64,000 nucleotides of DNA from Amylostereum areolatum (GCA_012932865.1 SAXG01000039.1:1-64000), one strand, 5' to 3'. Counted from the first letter of the stretch, positions 22,468 to 33,264 are shown. Numbers and translations are program-made. Notes: generated by a model from the letters alone, not told the origin.

Positions 22468-23220
22468 ATGGGAGAGGAACACCAAGCCTTGGAAGAAGAA
22501 AACTTCCATTTCCCCGACTTCGACTTCGTGTATGAACGCGAAGAATTCACAGCCGTCACCGAGATCGAACGTGACACCGCCATCACCGCCTACTTTGGCG
22601 ACAACCTCTTCGACGCCCACAACTGGGTCTACGCATCTGCGAGCAACCCTGATTGGGGATTTCGGGTTCGAGTTGACTGGACTCGGATCATCGTATCAAT
22701 TGAACAGGGCCATCCCCGGCTTGAGTTCCGGCCCTATTTCTCTGCAATCTACCGGAACGAACAACTACCAAATCAGTGGTACGGGCCCCACACCCCCATC
22801 CCCCTCTACACCACGACCAGCCCAGAAGGTGGGAGGCCAACGCCAACGCCAAGTCCGCCACCGCAAGAAGAAGGTTTCTGGACAGCCCCCAGCAGTCCCC
22901 TCCCCTCAACCCACGAGGATTCAGATTCCAGCAGGTCCGCACCCAGTAGCTTGCGATCCCTGGACGGATCCCCGCGGATTTATCCACTTAGGCCTTGGAC
23001 CATCGGAGACAGAGGAGGAATTGGAAGCGAACTAGACGAAGTCGACGACATTCTCGACCTATACCTCTCCGACACTACTACCCTCGTCGACGACGACTCC
23101 TTTGAATACGACCCCAATAACCTAGAGTGGGGAGAACCAGAAAACCTCAATAACAACGACTGGGATCAGATCCCCGTCCCCTACATCACAACTCCGCCCC
23201 AGATCTCTCGCCCGCTCTAA
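22468..23220 (+). CDS. ORF0 of family V element
   Basis: 250 codons from the first ATG after the TATA box (MGEEHQALEE) to TAA 23218-23220. A DAHNWVYA..WGFRVRVDW..IIVSIEQ..LEFRPYFSAIYR segment corresponds to the strand-rich part of the family II ORF0 (HNWKVAL..IIDIHFYRLK..NLYVYSCPYVTYR). The C-terminal half is acidic and proline-rich. The stop is followed, in the same frame, by ACC GTG and an open frame leading to Gag. Function unknown. Confidence 0.65.
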   Translation: MGEEHQALEEENFHFPDFDFVYEREEFTAVTEIERDTAITAYFGDNLFDAHNWVYASASNPDWGFRVRVDWTRIIVSIEQGHPRLEFRPYFSAIYRNEQLPNQWYGPHTPIPLYTTTSPEGGRPTPTPSPPPQEEGFWTAPSSPLPSTHEDSDSSRSAPSSLRSLDGSPRIYPLRPWTIGDRGGIGSELDEVDDILDLYLSDTTTLVDDDSFEYDPNNLEWGEPENLNNNDWDQIPVPYITTPPQISRPL

Positions 23221-23601
23221 ACCGTGTCGTCCACTTACGGCTTACGCCCCCGTAGTCCCCACCCCCTTCCCCGAGGAATCACCGAAGAATACCTCCGAAG
23301 GGAACGAAGATTTCTTTACTTCATCCACTTAGAAGGAGACGAAGAAGAAGACCAAGTCTACTTTGTTGACGGAGAGTGGTGTGCCGACGAAGAAGGAAAT
23401 CAAGCCTTCACTGAAGCCGACCTCGCACTCATCGCCCTAGACTACGACCGACGCGAAGAACGTCTGAGGAACCAACCTCCCCCTGCACCACCCCCACCCC
23501 CACCGTATAACCCACCACCTCGAACCTTCCAAGTCCAAACCCACACCGGACCCCTACGACCCCGCTCCCCCCCCTCATCTGCCTGGAACAGAAGACGAGT
23601 C

Positions 23602-24942
23602 ATGGCCGCCACTGTCCTCAATCGCCGCGCGGCCGACCAAACCAACTGCCCCGCCAACATCGCCGCATTCGCCCCCGTCATCGGAAACACCCGCTACGCG
23701 TTCCTTAATGGAATAGCGTATGAAGTCGCCAAATTCGAATTCACCGACGATCCGTTAAATGGAACACAATGGGCCTATGTCGACGCCGGAAACTGGCACG
23801 CCTTCAGTGGCCTAATCATTGCCGCATTCACTCCCGCCGCCCCAGGAGCGCCTGCAGCCGCTACCGCTAAATGAAAAATCCACGCCGCCAAACCACGGGA
23901 GTACAGCGGAAAACGTTCTGAACACGCGGACTTCAAACATGAAGTCACCAGTTATATCGAAGCAGCCCCCCAAGACTTCATCAGTGAAATCGACCAAGTC
24001 CGCTTCATCCTCAGTTACATGAGGGAAGGCGCCGCCAAGGAATGGGCGCGCAACTTCAAAGACGCCAATATCCTCACCGCCGGAACCACGGTCACTATGG
24101 CCAACTTCATCACCGCCCTCGACGCCTCCTTCGTTAGCACCTCGGATCAGCAGGACGCGCTCAATGAACTGGATCAGTTCAAAATGGGGAGCAAATCAGC
24201 CGACGAATTCTTCGTCAAATTCGAACAAATTGCGCGACGCGCTAACGTCATCCCCACCAACGACGATGCCTGGTTCCTTCGTATTCTCAAAGCCAACATC
24301 AAGATAGAGATACTGAAGAACATCTTCCGCAGCCCGCCGGTCCCTACCACATACACCGATTGGAAGAAATGCGTCACCGAGATGGACAATGCCTGGCGCG
24401 AAATCTCCGAGATGCACCGCGGACACCCCTCCTCCTCCACCCATACCACCTCCAAACCCAAGGACATCAAAGATGCCACGGGTACCATTCATGGAGGCGG
24501 TGGACAAGCCATGGACATAGGTGCCGTCGACACCAAGGGACGCTGTTTCAAATGTGGAATGACCAACCACATCTCCAAGGACTGCAAGGCGTCGATCGAA
24601 TACATCCGGAAGAAGTGGGGATGCGATCGCTACAGCACGTCTCCCAATTACAAAGGACCCCGCTCTTCAAACACCCCACGACCACCTCCCTTCAAACGCA
24701 ACCCCAACCAGCAAGCACGGTCCCAGACCACGGAAGAATTCGCCTCGCCCAAAGAATGGATTAACACTCTGGACGACGAGCAGCGAAAGATGATCCTCCG
24801 CGCCCTAGTGGAAACCGACGGCAAGACCACGCCGACACCCAAGACGGAAGCAAAAAAGAAGAAGAAAGACAAAGACAAGGTAGTCGACGACAGGAGCACA
24901 AAGAGCGGAGGATCGGATGCCGACGCAGAGTCGGATTTTTAG
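23602..24942 (+). pseudogene. Gag of family V element, one in-frame TGA
   Basis: Starts MAATVLNRRAAD, equivalent to the MAAQWIRTDP start of family II Gag, with GNTRYAFLNG and WAYVDAGNWHAFSG matching the II N-terminal fold. A TGA at 23872-23874 sits where family II has R in RKKVHA (CGA to TGA). Downstream the same frame continues through a capsid-like domain (ALNELDQFKMGSKSADEFF, KFEQIARRA) and a CCHC knuckle (CFKCGMTNHISKDC) to TAG 24942. The frame is also open upstream of the ATG back to the ORF0 stop. Confidence 0.8.
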
Positions 24943-24950
24943 AGGGGCGA

Positions 24951-25098
24951 AGGATGAACACGGCATCCAACGCCTCGAAACCAGTTTCTCGATGGCCTCT
25001 TTCTCGCATTTTATCATCAGGACTCTCTGTACCCTCTCGTTTCCCTGACCCGGATTTCTTCAATCGCTGGCCCCATTCTCGTTTACGATCACATGTAC
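24951..25098 (+). pseudogene. Start of pol, family V, truncated
   Basis: After the Gag TAG the -1 frame reads through ATG AAC ACG GCA (MNTASNASKPVSRW), similar in layout to the pol start of family II (MYTASEAQVSVSRS). It is cut after about 50 codons by III-a. The heptamer before the stop is GGATTTT rather than GGGTTTT. Confidence 0.6.
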
Positions 25099-25518
25099 TG
25101 TCAGAAACGCAGTTTATGAGACCGATGAACCGCCTAAGTCGCGACGATGGGAGGAGCGAGAAGAGAATAGATTCGAGAGTGCCGGGGTCTAGGGTAGTGC
25201 AACGTGCGCTACAGTACCGTATGACGAGATGGACAGTCTAGGGAGAAGGGAAGAGAAACACTGTCCTTATATACAAGTGGGTACGATGGTGCGATGCGAT
25301 GCAATAGTGGTGCGAGCGGGGGGGACAATAAGAAAGGAGTCATGGGGTGGAGGACGAAGGTCCGGAGCGATGATGTCATAGATAAGGATGCGGAACCCCG
25401 CTCGGAAGTCCGGGCAATGACGTCGTTGAAGCATGTGATGCAAGGGAAAGTCATGTGCCGTGACGCGTCGCGTGTACGAGGTCTGCAAACGAAGAGAGAA
25501 ATGGAGCGATCCGTGACA
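25099..25518 (-). repeat. 3' LTR of III-a
   Basis: 420 bp, TGTCACGGATCG..TTTCTGACA on the minus strand. The pol frame reads on into it for about 22 codons before a stop. Confidence 0.92.
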
Positions 25519-28500
25519 TTACCCCCCCTTTAAGACGCGCTTTCGCCTGGAGCGCAATGTCATCTGCAAGGGTAGATGCGAGGAAATCGTCAAAGGAGAT
25601 GCCGAGGGAACGCACAGGGCGGGGCGCATTTGGATGGCGTTTGTGGAAGGCGTCAATCATGTCGGTAACCTTTGAGAGCGACGAACGCAGGAGCCAGGTG
25701 TTTTCGGAGTCGGGATAGCCGGCCCACTTGACGAGGTACTGAATACCTTTCTTGTTACGAGTTGGTTTAGAGTCGACAATGTCTTCAACGTCGTATTCTT
25801 CTTCGTCGTCGATGAGGTCTGGTGGCGGCTGTTCATAATTTGGCCCGTGAGCGGCTGTCTCCTTGTACGCGGTGAGCAGCGAGGCATGGAAGACTGGATG
25901 GATTCGCCACGTCTTCGGCAGCTTCAAGCGGTAGTTGACTGGGCTGATGACGTCAATGATTTCGAAGGGTCCAAATCGTTTGGCAGCAAGCTTAGCTTTC
26001 GGTCTCGTCGTCTTCAGGTTTTTGCCTTCGAGCCATACTTTGTCTCCGACGGCAAACTGCGTTGATTCGCTGACCGTGTCGCCATTGTAGTGCTTCATCA
26101 AGTCTGATGCGAGGGCGAGGCTGGCCTTGATCTCCTGTCGGACTTCTTCAAGTTGACGGAGGCGTTCTTCAACTGCAGGGACCTTTGAGGACGGGTTTAC
26201 GGAGGGGTACATTTTCGGGAGGAAGCCGTAGAGGACTTCAAAGGGAGCCTTTCCAGTAGCTGCGTGGGTGCGAGAGTTGTGAGAAAACTCGAAGAAGGGT
26301 AACCACTTCACCCAGTCGTCTTGACGGTAGTTGCAGAATACTCGCAGGAATTGCTCGAGGTTCTGGTTCTCGCGTTCGGTTTGGCCGTCTGTCTGTGGGT
26401 GATACGCTGTGCTGAGGGCGGACTTGATCCCGAGCTTCTCGTTGAGTGTACGCATCACCTGTCCAGCAAATTGGGGTCCACGATCCGAGATGATCTTGTC
26501 TGCTAAGCCGTAGTGTCGGTATACCTTGTCGAAGAGAATGTCGGCCGTGCCATCACTGGTGATCTTCGTTGTACATGGGGTGGTAACCACCATCTTGGTG
26601 AGGCGATCGACCACGACATTGACGGCAGTTATAGCCTTCGCAGTCAGGGAGTTCGACGATGAAGTCGGTGGAGATGACGCCAAATGGTCGATCGGGTACC
26701 TCGTTTGGGATCATGTCGATGTGGGGTCGGCTGCTCTGTGTCTTCGTCGACTGGCAGGTCGCGCATCCTGCTACAAAGTCGCGGACAAAGACAGACATGC
26801 CAGGCCACCAATATTCACGACTCACAAGCTCGTAAGTCTTGAAGCGACCGGGGTGTCCAGCCAGGGGCGATTCATGGTACATTTTGACAATGTCGCGTCG
26901 CAACTCGTCGTCTGCAGGGACATATACCTTTCCTCTAAACAGGACCAGGCCTTCTTCGTAGTTCCACTCTTGAAGGTTCTTGACGAGTGTACGTGGTCCG
27001 TTTCGTAAGATGGCGTCCAGGGCTTGAACGACCTCGATGTCCTTGGTCTTGCAGTCGCGGATACGTCGTCGGAGTTCGACATCGCCGAGAGAGGTTACTG
27101 CTCCTGGCCTTGTTGCGCGTACTTGGAAGTACTTGGGGTCAAGCAAGACGCGCTCCTTGTTGTCGTTTTCAACACCATCCTTGTGATCGGGTCGTCGAGA
27201 CATTGGATCCGGGCGGTGGGAAATTCCTGGTTTATGAACGAGCGAGAAGTCAAATCGAGTGAGGAATAGAGCCCAACGTGCCTGTCGGCGGCTCAGCTTC
27301 TGTGCCGTCTTGAAGTGCTCCAGGTTCTTGTGATCTGTCCAGATTTCGACGGTGTCGGGGGCGCCTTCGAGGTAGTGGCGCCAGGCTTCAAGCGCACGGA
27401 TGATCGCAAGCAGCTCCTTGTCGTAGATGTCGTAGTTCCGTTCCGGTTCCGATAGGGCCTTGGACAGATACGCCACTGGATGCCAGTGACCGTCGTCGCC
27501 TTTCTGCGAGAGTATACCTCCAGGTAGCAAAGTCCGAGGCATCGACTTCAACGAGGTAAGGCTTCTTTGGGTCAGGCATGACCAAGACGGGGGAGGAAGT
27601 AAACGCAGCTTTCAGTGCGTCAAACGCAGTTTGGCAGTCCGTCGACCAGTCCCATGTGCAGTCCTTCTTTGTCAGATCAAATAGGGGCCGTGCCACCTTG
27701 GAGAAGTCCTTGATGAAACGTCGGTAGAAGTTGCCAAAGCCGAGGAAGGATTGCACATCTTTGACCGTTCGTGGTGTCGGCCAGTCCTGAATACCTGCTA
27801 CCTTGACGGGGTCCATAGCGATCTTGTCGTGCGAGATGATGAGTCCGAGGTATTCGACAGAGTCTTGTTCAAAGACGCATTTCTCCGGTTTCAGGAAGAG
27901 GTCGTTGTCTTGCAAACGCTGCAGAACCTGCCGCACTATGGCACGGTGTTCGTCCATGGTGCGAGTGAACACCAAGATGTCGTCCATGTAGATGATGACC
28001 TTGCCCGAGTCGATGAGATCCTTGAACAGTTCATTCATCATTGCCTGAAATGTTGCAGGGGAGTTCATAAGCCCGAAAAACATCACCGTAGGTTCGAAGA
28101 GACCGCGATTCGTCTTGAACGCAGCCTTCCACTCGTCGCCTTCCTTGATGCGGACATTGTTGTAGCCCCAGCGGACGTCCATCTTGGAGAAGATCTTTGC
28201 ACCTTTGAGGCGGTCGACAATTTCTGAGATCAGTGGCAAGGGATACTCGTTCTTGATGGTACCCTTGTTTAGCTCTCGATAGTCCTGTACAGGCCGCAGC
28301 TTCCCATCCTTCTTTTTGACGAAAAAGAACGGACTTGCCTGCGGCGACTTCGATGGGCGAATGTAGCCCTTCTTCAGGTGGTCGTCGAGGAAGGTATCGA
28401 GCTCGATCTGCTCGGAGGGGGAGAGCGGATAGATCTTGCACGGCTTGGGTTCGAAGCCGTCCTTCATGTCGATGGCATGATCCCATGGTCGTCGGTCGGG

Positions 28501-29460
28501 TAGTCGTTCAGAGGTTTTCTTGTCGAATACGGGTGCAAAGTCGCGGTATGGAGGGGGAACCAAGTCTTCAAAGGTTTGCGGACGTGCATTTTCCTTTGAG
28601 TGCTCTGCAAGCTCTTGCGCCTTGGTGAAGCCCGCGCGGATTGGTACTGCCTCCGGGTTAGGGCCGTCAACTTCAGGAAGAATCCCAGCACGACGCAGGC
28701 CATTGATCTCCCAGTCTCGGAAGACTCTGGGTCGTTCGTCGTCGTCTTCAGTGAAAAGGCGGGCAGGTAGAGGTGAGAGATGGGATGTGCGGATACGAAC
28801 ACCTTTGACCCTGCGCGCGGGGATGACATACGTAGGGATAGGGGCCCAGGAGACATACACTGGTTCTGGGAAGGGGTCGTCCGGGACTAGAGGTACCTTA
28901 GGGGGCGCATCAGCTCGAACCTTTCGCTGTGATCGGGTCGACAATGGTGTTCGCGGCTTTGTTGCAAGGTTTGTCACGGTCGGTTCGGAGAGGGTGCAGG
29001 AGGGAGGGCAGCGGAGCATGTCAACACGATCTTGCTGCCAGTCTATGGTGGGGTTATGCTCATCGAGCCAGTCTGTTCCAAGGATCATATCGTGATCGCC
29101 GATGTCGGTGATGAAGAACTCAGCTTCTTCCTCATGGTATGCCTTCGAGTCTTGCGAGTATATCCGGATTCGCTGGGTCGTCGTGTCACGTACCCAGCCC
29201 ATGATGTTCTCGGTGCCATCCACGTTACGCACGGGGAACGGGTTTTCTAGTTTTCTCGTGGTCAGCTTCTTGCGTTCAGCAAAGCTTCGATTGATGATGA
29301 TTCCTTCTGCACCGCTGTCAAGCAGTGCATCTGCGTCGATTTGTCGGCCTGTCGCTCGTCCAATCATCTTGACTCTGAGCGTTATCGAGGGTGTTTGCCT
29401 GTTCTTCGTGACAGTAGAGAGGTGCACACACGATGGATACGATTGCTCACATGAGGTCAT
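25451..29460 (-). pseudogene. III-a pol: protease, RT, RNase H, integrase, chromodomain
   Basis: From ATG 29460, which lies in the same frame as gag after an open 28-codon stretch following the gag TGA. Protease LLDSGAEGIIINRSF; RT PFFFVKKKDGKLRPVQDYR, FGLMNSPATFQ, YMDDILVF; RNase H VDASDFAT and [11 protein letters not shown]; integrase CATCQSTK, STDFIVELP, DRGPQFAGQ, YHPQTDGQTE; chromodomain YLVKWAGYPDSENTW. Relative to III-b, 1-nt insertions near 27523 (RNase H) and 26627 (start of the integrase core) break the frame. The end of pol lies inside the 3' LTR. Confidence 0.85.
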
Positions 29461-29544
29461 AGATGATAATACAGAAAAGCGATTGTAAGATGCCGATGAT
29501 ACAAGTCCTTTGCCTCCGCCAGACGACGCGACTGGGGGGCTGTT

Positions 29545-30571
29545 TCAAAAATCCTGCGACTCCAGGATATCCTTCAACAGTGCCACTGCCTGTTCCTTAC
29601 CTTCCACGTCCAGATCCTTCAGCTGGCGGGTGATTGCCGCGATGGTTTTGGACGGGTCGGGAGCTGCTTTCGCAGTGGACGGAGCCGTGTTCATCGGCAG
29701 GGGAGGGGCCTTGGACCCAGTCTCTACTGCGCCCACTCGTCGCGCGCTCGAATCGCGGTTGGGGCAGTCGCGAGAGACGTGACCGGCTTGTCGACACATG
29801 AAGCATTTGCCTTCGCGCATCATCTTTGCGCGCTCGTCGTCCGTCAGCTTTGCAGGGCGGGTCGAGGTGTTGGTGAAGGCGCCAACTCGGCGCGACGAGG
29901 AGTCGTTGGTCGAACCGTTTGAGGTGAGCGCGACAGCCCCCTTGGACTGACTGCTCTTCCTCTCCGGGTTCTCTTCGAGCCACTGGTGGTTGATGCGGCG
30001 GGCGCGCTCCTTCCACTCCGCGAGCTTGGTGGGGAACGGGTACGACCGGGCCACCTGCTTGCCGAGGTCACGCTGAAGTCCCTTCTTGAAAAAGTGGATT
30101 AGCGCCTCGTCGTCATACGCTGACATGGTTGCCAGCATCTCAAACTCGGTGATAAAGTCAGTGACGTCCCGGGTGGTCATTGCGAGCTCGTTGATCTTAC
30201 GCTGAGCCTCTATCTTCGGATCGACGGGCACGAAGTCTTTGCCAAACCTCTCGAAGAGCTCTTTGTAAGAGCTGTAGTGGAGTGTTGGGGGCGTGGGGTC
30301 GAGGGTGTCGGCAGTCTTCCTTCTCGTCTTCGTCGGCGAAGAGTTCCATACGACGATGCGTGGCCCAGGCTTTCGCCGTGTCGTCCTCCATCAGGCTGAG
30401 GAGGAGCATCATCTTGGCGTCATCTGTGGCATAAACATCTTTGTTAACGCGCAGGAACATGCGGAGCTCGAGGGAGAACCGGAGGGTGTCGCGTCTATCG
30501 CCTTTGAATGGCTTTGGCTTGGGACCGATCTCCCGCTTGGAGACGGCAGGTTTGGATTCGGCATCGGACAT
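29545..30571 (-). pseudogene. Gag of III-a, one frameshift
   Basis: ATG 30571 (MSDAESKPAVSKREIG) to TGA 29545-29547. Capsid-like domain with KAWATHRRMELF and FITEFEMLATMSAYDDEALIHFF, then a CCHC knuckle (CFMCRQAGHVSRDC) and a C-terminal KDILESQDF. One extra G near 30319 (AAGGAAG) shifts the frame; the second half from about 30310 is read in the frame that also leads into pol. The frame is open upstream of the ATG back to TAG 31163-31165. Confidence 0.82.
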
Positions 30572-31165
30572 CTTGTCGAAGGGGAGGGGGACGGTGAGGG
30601 ATTGGGCGAGTTCTTGATCAAGGCGGCGTAGGGTTTCTCGTCGGCGTTCTTCTGCTTCTTCAACTTCGTCCTCAACTTGTTTTGCGACAAGGAAGTCGGC
30701 GGGGGTGAGGAATTGCTGGTTATGATGCCACGACCAGTGATCTTGGACGGGACTGAACGAAGTGGGCTGCCACTCAACTACTGATCGTCCTGGGGTTCCA
30801 TTCTTGTTCCGTCTATAGGCGTACCACTTCCCAGTTGTGTCGTTGTGGTTGATCCCTTCTGGGACTTCGATTACAGTACGTCGACGGGGTGGGGGCGAGT
30901 TGGTCGGAGGGGGGTTCAGGAAGCGCTGTAGAACGTCCGCAGCGGTGGCAAAATCTGATTCTTCGACGTAGGGTTGTTCGTCACGGTCGTCGAAGTACCA
31001 GTCTCGGCGTTGCCGGTTTGGTTCGTCGTGCAGCCAACGTACGGATTCCTTAGTCTGCTGCGAGGTGAGGATATAGTATTCTTCGGGACAGTAGTCTCGA
31101 AAAACGCCTGGGGGGAGGTTCGGAGTGGGGGGACGAGGGGCTGTGGAGGACGTGATGATGGTCTA

Positions 31166-31779
31166 GAAGAAGTCCGCCGCGATGGGGCGACGGCCGAGGA
31201 GTTTCTTGGTGAGGTAGCCGGCTTTTACTGCCTGGCGGATCTTATGTTCGTGGTGGCGGCGACGAAGGGTCTTACCCTTGATGGTGGGACGGAGGACTGG
31301 TGGTGGGGTGGATTCGGGGGTCCGGCGGTTAAACTGGGAGACGGAGGTGAAACTGGTTTGGAGGATCGGGTTGGGGGCGTCCTGGATGAGGTATGTGTGG
31401 TAGGTGGGGGCGTGGAGGGTGAATTCAAGGCGTTCGAGATCTACGTTGATGCACGTAGTGATCCGGACGTATAGGGCGAGGACGACAGTACCGTGATCCT
31501 TGTGCCACCTCCACTCGAAGATGCGGAAGTTGAGGCCGTGCGCGGTCCAGGGATCTTTCTTGCAGAGGTTCTGTACGGGGACGAGGCAGTTGACGGTGAC
31601 GGCGTCGGACCAAGGGTAGGGGAGTGGTGCGTCGTCGCGGGGGGTGATCGGCTTTCCGTTGAACGGGAGGAAAACCGGTGCGTTCGGGAGGTCCGTGGTG
31701 GGAGTTTTTAACGTCGTAGAGACGGCAGAGGTAGATGGAGAGAGGGGTGCGAGGTAGGCGTAGGGGTAGACTGTCCAGG
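31166..31779 (-). CDS. ATG-free ORF0 of III-a
   Basis: From the end of the 5' LTR to TAG 31163-31165 one frame is open throughout, about 205 codons, and no ATG occurs in any sense frame. It encodes YAYLAPLSPS.., LPFNGKPITPRDDAPLPYPW, then WTAHGLNFRIFEWRWHKDHG, VVLALYVRITTCINVDLERL and EFTLHAPTYHTYLI, which match the strand pattern of ORF0 in families II and V. The open frame even continues upstream into the LTR. If translated it must start at a non-AUG codon. Coding status is inferred from the pattern match, not proven. Confidence 0.5.
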
Positions 31780-32199
31780 TGTCAGAAACGCAGTTTATGA
31801 GACCGATGAACCGCCTAAGTCGCGACGATGGGAGGAGCGAGAAGAGAATAGATTCGAGAGTGCCGGGGTCTAGGGTAGTGCAACGTGCGCTACAGTACCG
31901 TATGACGAGATGGACAGTCTAGGGAGAAGGGAAGAGAAACACTGTCCTTATATACAAGTGGGTACGATGGTGCGATGCGATGCAATAGTGGTGCGAGCGG
32001 GGGGGACAATAAGAAAGGAGTCATGGGGTGGAGGACGAAGGTCCGGAGCGATGATGTCATAGATAAGGATGCGGAACCCCGCTCGGAAGTCCGGGCAATG
32101 ACGTCGTTGAAGCATGTGATGCAAGGGAAAGTCATGTGCCGTGACGCGTCGCGTGTACGAGGTCTGCAAACGAAGAGAGAAATGGAGCGATCCGTGACA
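31780..32199 (-). repeat. 5' LTR of III-a
   Basis: 420 bp, visually identical to the 3' LTR. TATATAAGG on the minus strand at 31946-31954, with no ATG downstream in the LTR. Confidence 0.92.
31946..31954 (-). promoter_or_regulatory. TATA box of III-a 5' LTR
   Basis: TATATAAGG on the minus strand; same position in the solo LTR at 44574 and in the III-b LTR (51189-51197). Confidence 0.6.
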
Positions 32200-32695
32200 G
32201 CACGGCCCCTATTTGATCTGACAAAGAAGGACTGCACATGGGACTGGTCGACGGACTGCCAAACTGCGTTTGACGCACTGAAAGCTGCGTTTACTTCCTC
32301 CCCCGTCTTGGTCATGCCTGACCCAAAGAAGCCTTACCTCGTTGAAGTCGATGCCTCGGACTTTGCTACTGGAGGTATACTCTCGCAGAAAGGCGACGAC
32401 GGTCACTGGCATCCAGTGGCGTATCTGTCCAAGGCCCTATCGGAACCGGAACGGAACTACGACATCTACGACAAGGAGCTGCTTGCGATCATCCGTGCGC
32501 TTGAAGCCTGGCGCCACTACCTCGAAGGCGCCCCCGACACCGTCGAAATCTGGACAGATCACAAGAACCTGGAGCACTTCAAGACGGCACAGAAGCTGAG
32601 CCGCCGACAGGCACGTTGGGCTCTATTCCTCACTCGATTTGACTTCTCGCTCGTTCATAAACCAGGAATTTCCCACCGCCCAGATCCAATGTCTC
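32200..32695 (+). pseudogene. III-b pol piece 1 (RT end, RNase H)
   Basis: Open frame [53 protein letters not shown], nearly identical to III-a but without its frameshift. Stops at the I-b insertion. Just after the insertion the frame meets TGA at 47933-47935 where III-a has CGA. Confidence 0.85.
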
Positions 32696-33264
32696 TGTTA
32701 CAACTTGTCCAAGGTACTTCATTTTCCATTACCTTATTAGGAAGGACGTCGCTAAACGACGGATTACGACTGTGCCCCAGTTCGTAACCGTCTCAACGAC
32801 GCAACGATGACAGTGCCACAGATCGTCACCGTCCCGACGACAGTGCCACAGATCGTCACCGTCCCGACGACAGTGCCACAGATCGTCACCGTCCCAACGG
32901 CATAGCCTCAACGGTGCCACAGTTCGTCTCCGTAGATACTTGATACAACCGTCGCCGAATGTACATATATTTACTCGACCTCCTTTCCTATAAAAGGAGG
33001 CTCAACGAACGAGCCATTCCTCAGCTCGTTCTCTTTGTAAATACAGGACTGTTCTAACTAAAGAACCTCCTCTTAAGTATACTAAAGAGAGCCCAAAGTA
33101 ACTAAGTCGAAAGCTCGCCTAAGCCTTCCGTGAAGACTTACTGCTTCGCTTATCGACCTCAACCTTCGTATCACCGAGACGTCTGGATCACCTGATCCCA
33201 CCTCTCATCTACACGAATACTGTAGCCTGAGCCGCTTGTCACGTGATAAGGACCGTCCTTAACA
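32696..33264 (+). repeat. 5' LTR of I-b
   Basis: 569 bp, TGTTACAACTTG to GTCCTTAACA, ends forming a TGTTA/TAACA inverted repeat. Three internal copies of a 30-bp unit between about 32809 and 32900. No canonical TGG primer-binding site follows the LTR directly; the next bases are CTAGAACGAGC. Confidence 0.92.
32989..32995 (+). promoter_or_regulatory. TATA box of I-b LTR
   Basis: TATAAAA followed by GGAGGC. The first ATG after it is the Gag start at 34079, over 1 kb away. Confidence 0.6.

Larger units (their letters stand above)
21501..25098 (+). mobile_element. Family V gypsy element, 3' truncated
   Basis: Begins with a 493-bp LTR inserted in the RNase H of I-a. The LTR ends (TGTCATGAACG and GTTGCTGACA) and the first leader bases (TAAG, TCGAGATCT) match family II, so V is a relative of II. 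It has leader, ORF0, Gag and the first 150 bp of pol, and is cut at 25098 by the LTR of III-a. No 3' LTR is present. Confidence 0.85.
25099..32199 (-). mobile_element. Family III chromovirus III-a, both LTRs, no matching TSD
   Basis: 7.1-kb minus-strand Ty3/gypsy element with LTRs 31780-32199 (5') and 25099-25518 (3') that look identical over 420 bp. Internal order: ATG-free ORF0, TAG, open extension, Gag, in-frame TGA, protease, RT, RNase H, integrase, chromodomain. The 5 bp on the two sides differ (TGTAC against GCACG), unlike every other complete insertion here. The left neighbour is family V, the right neighbour the middle of III-b pol. Confidence 0.92.

Noticed and set aside
25099..32199. 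III-a as a simple insertion into family V
   Set aside because: Flanks TGTAC and GCACG do not match and the right neighbour is III-b pol, not the rest of V; a simple insertion would restore one host sequence.
32805..32905. Regular 30-bp repeats that could suggest a CRISPR array
   Set aside because: Only two or three adjoining units without unique spacers, inside a retrotransposon LTR of a eukaryote.
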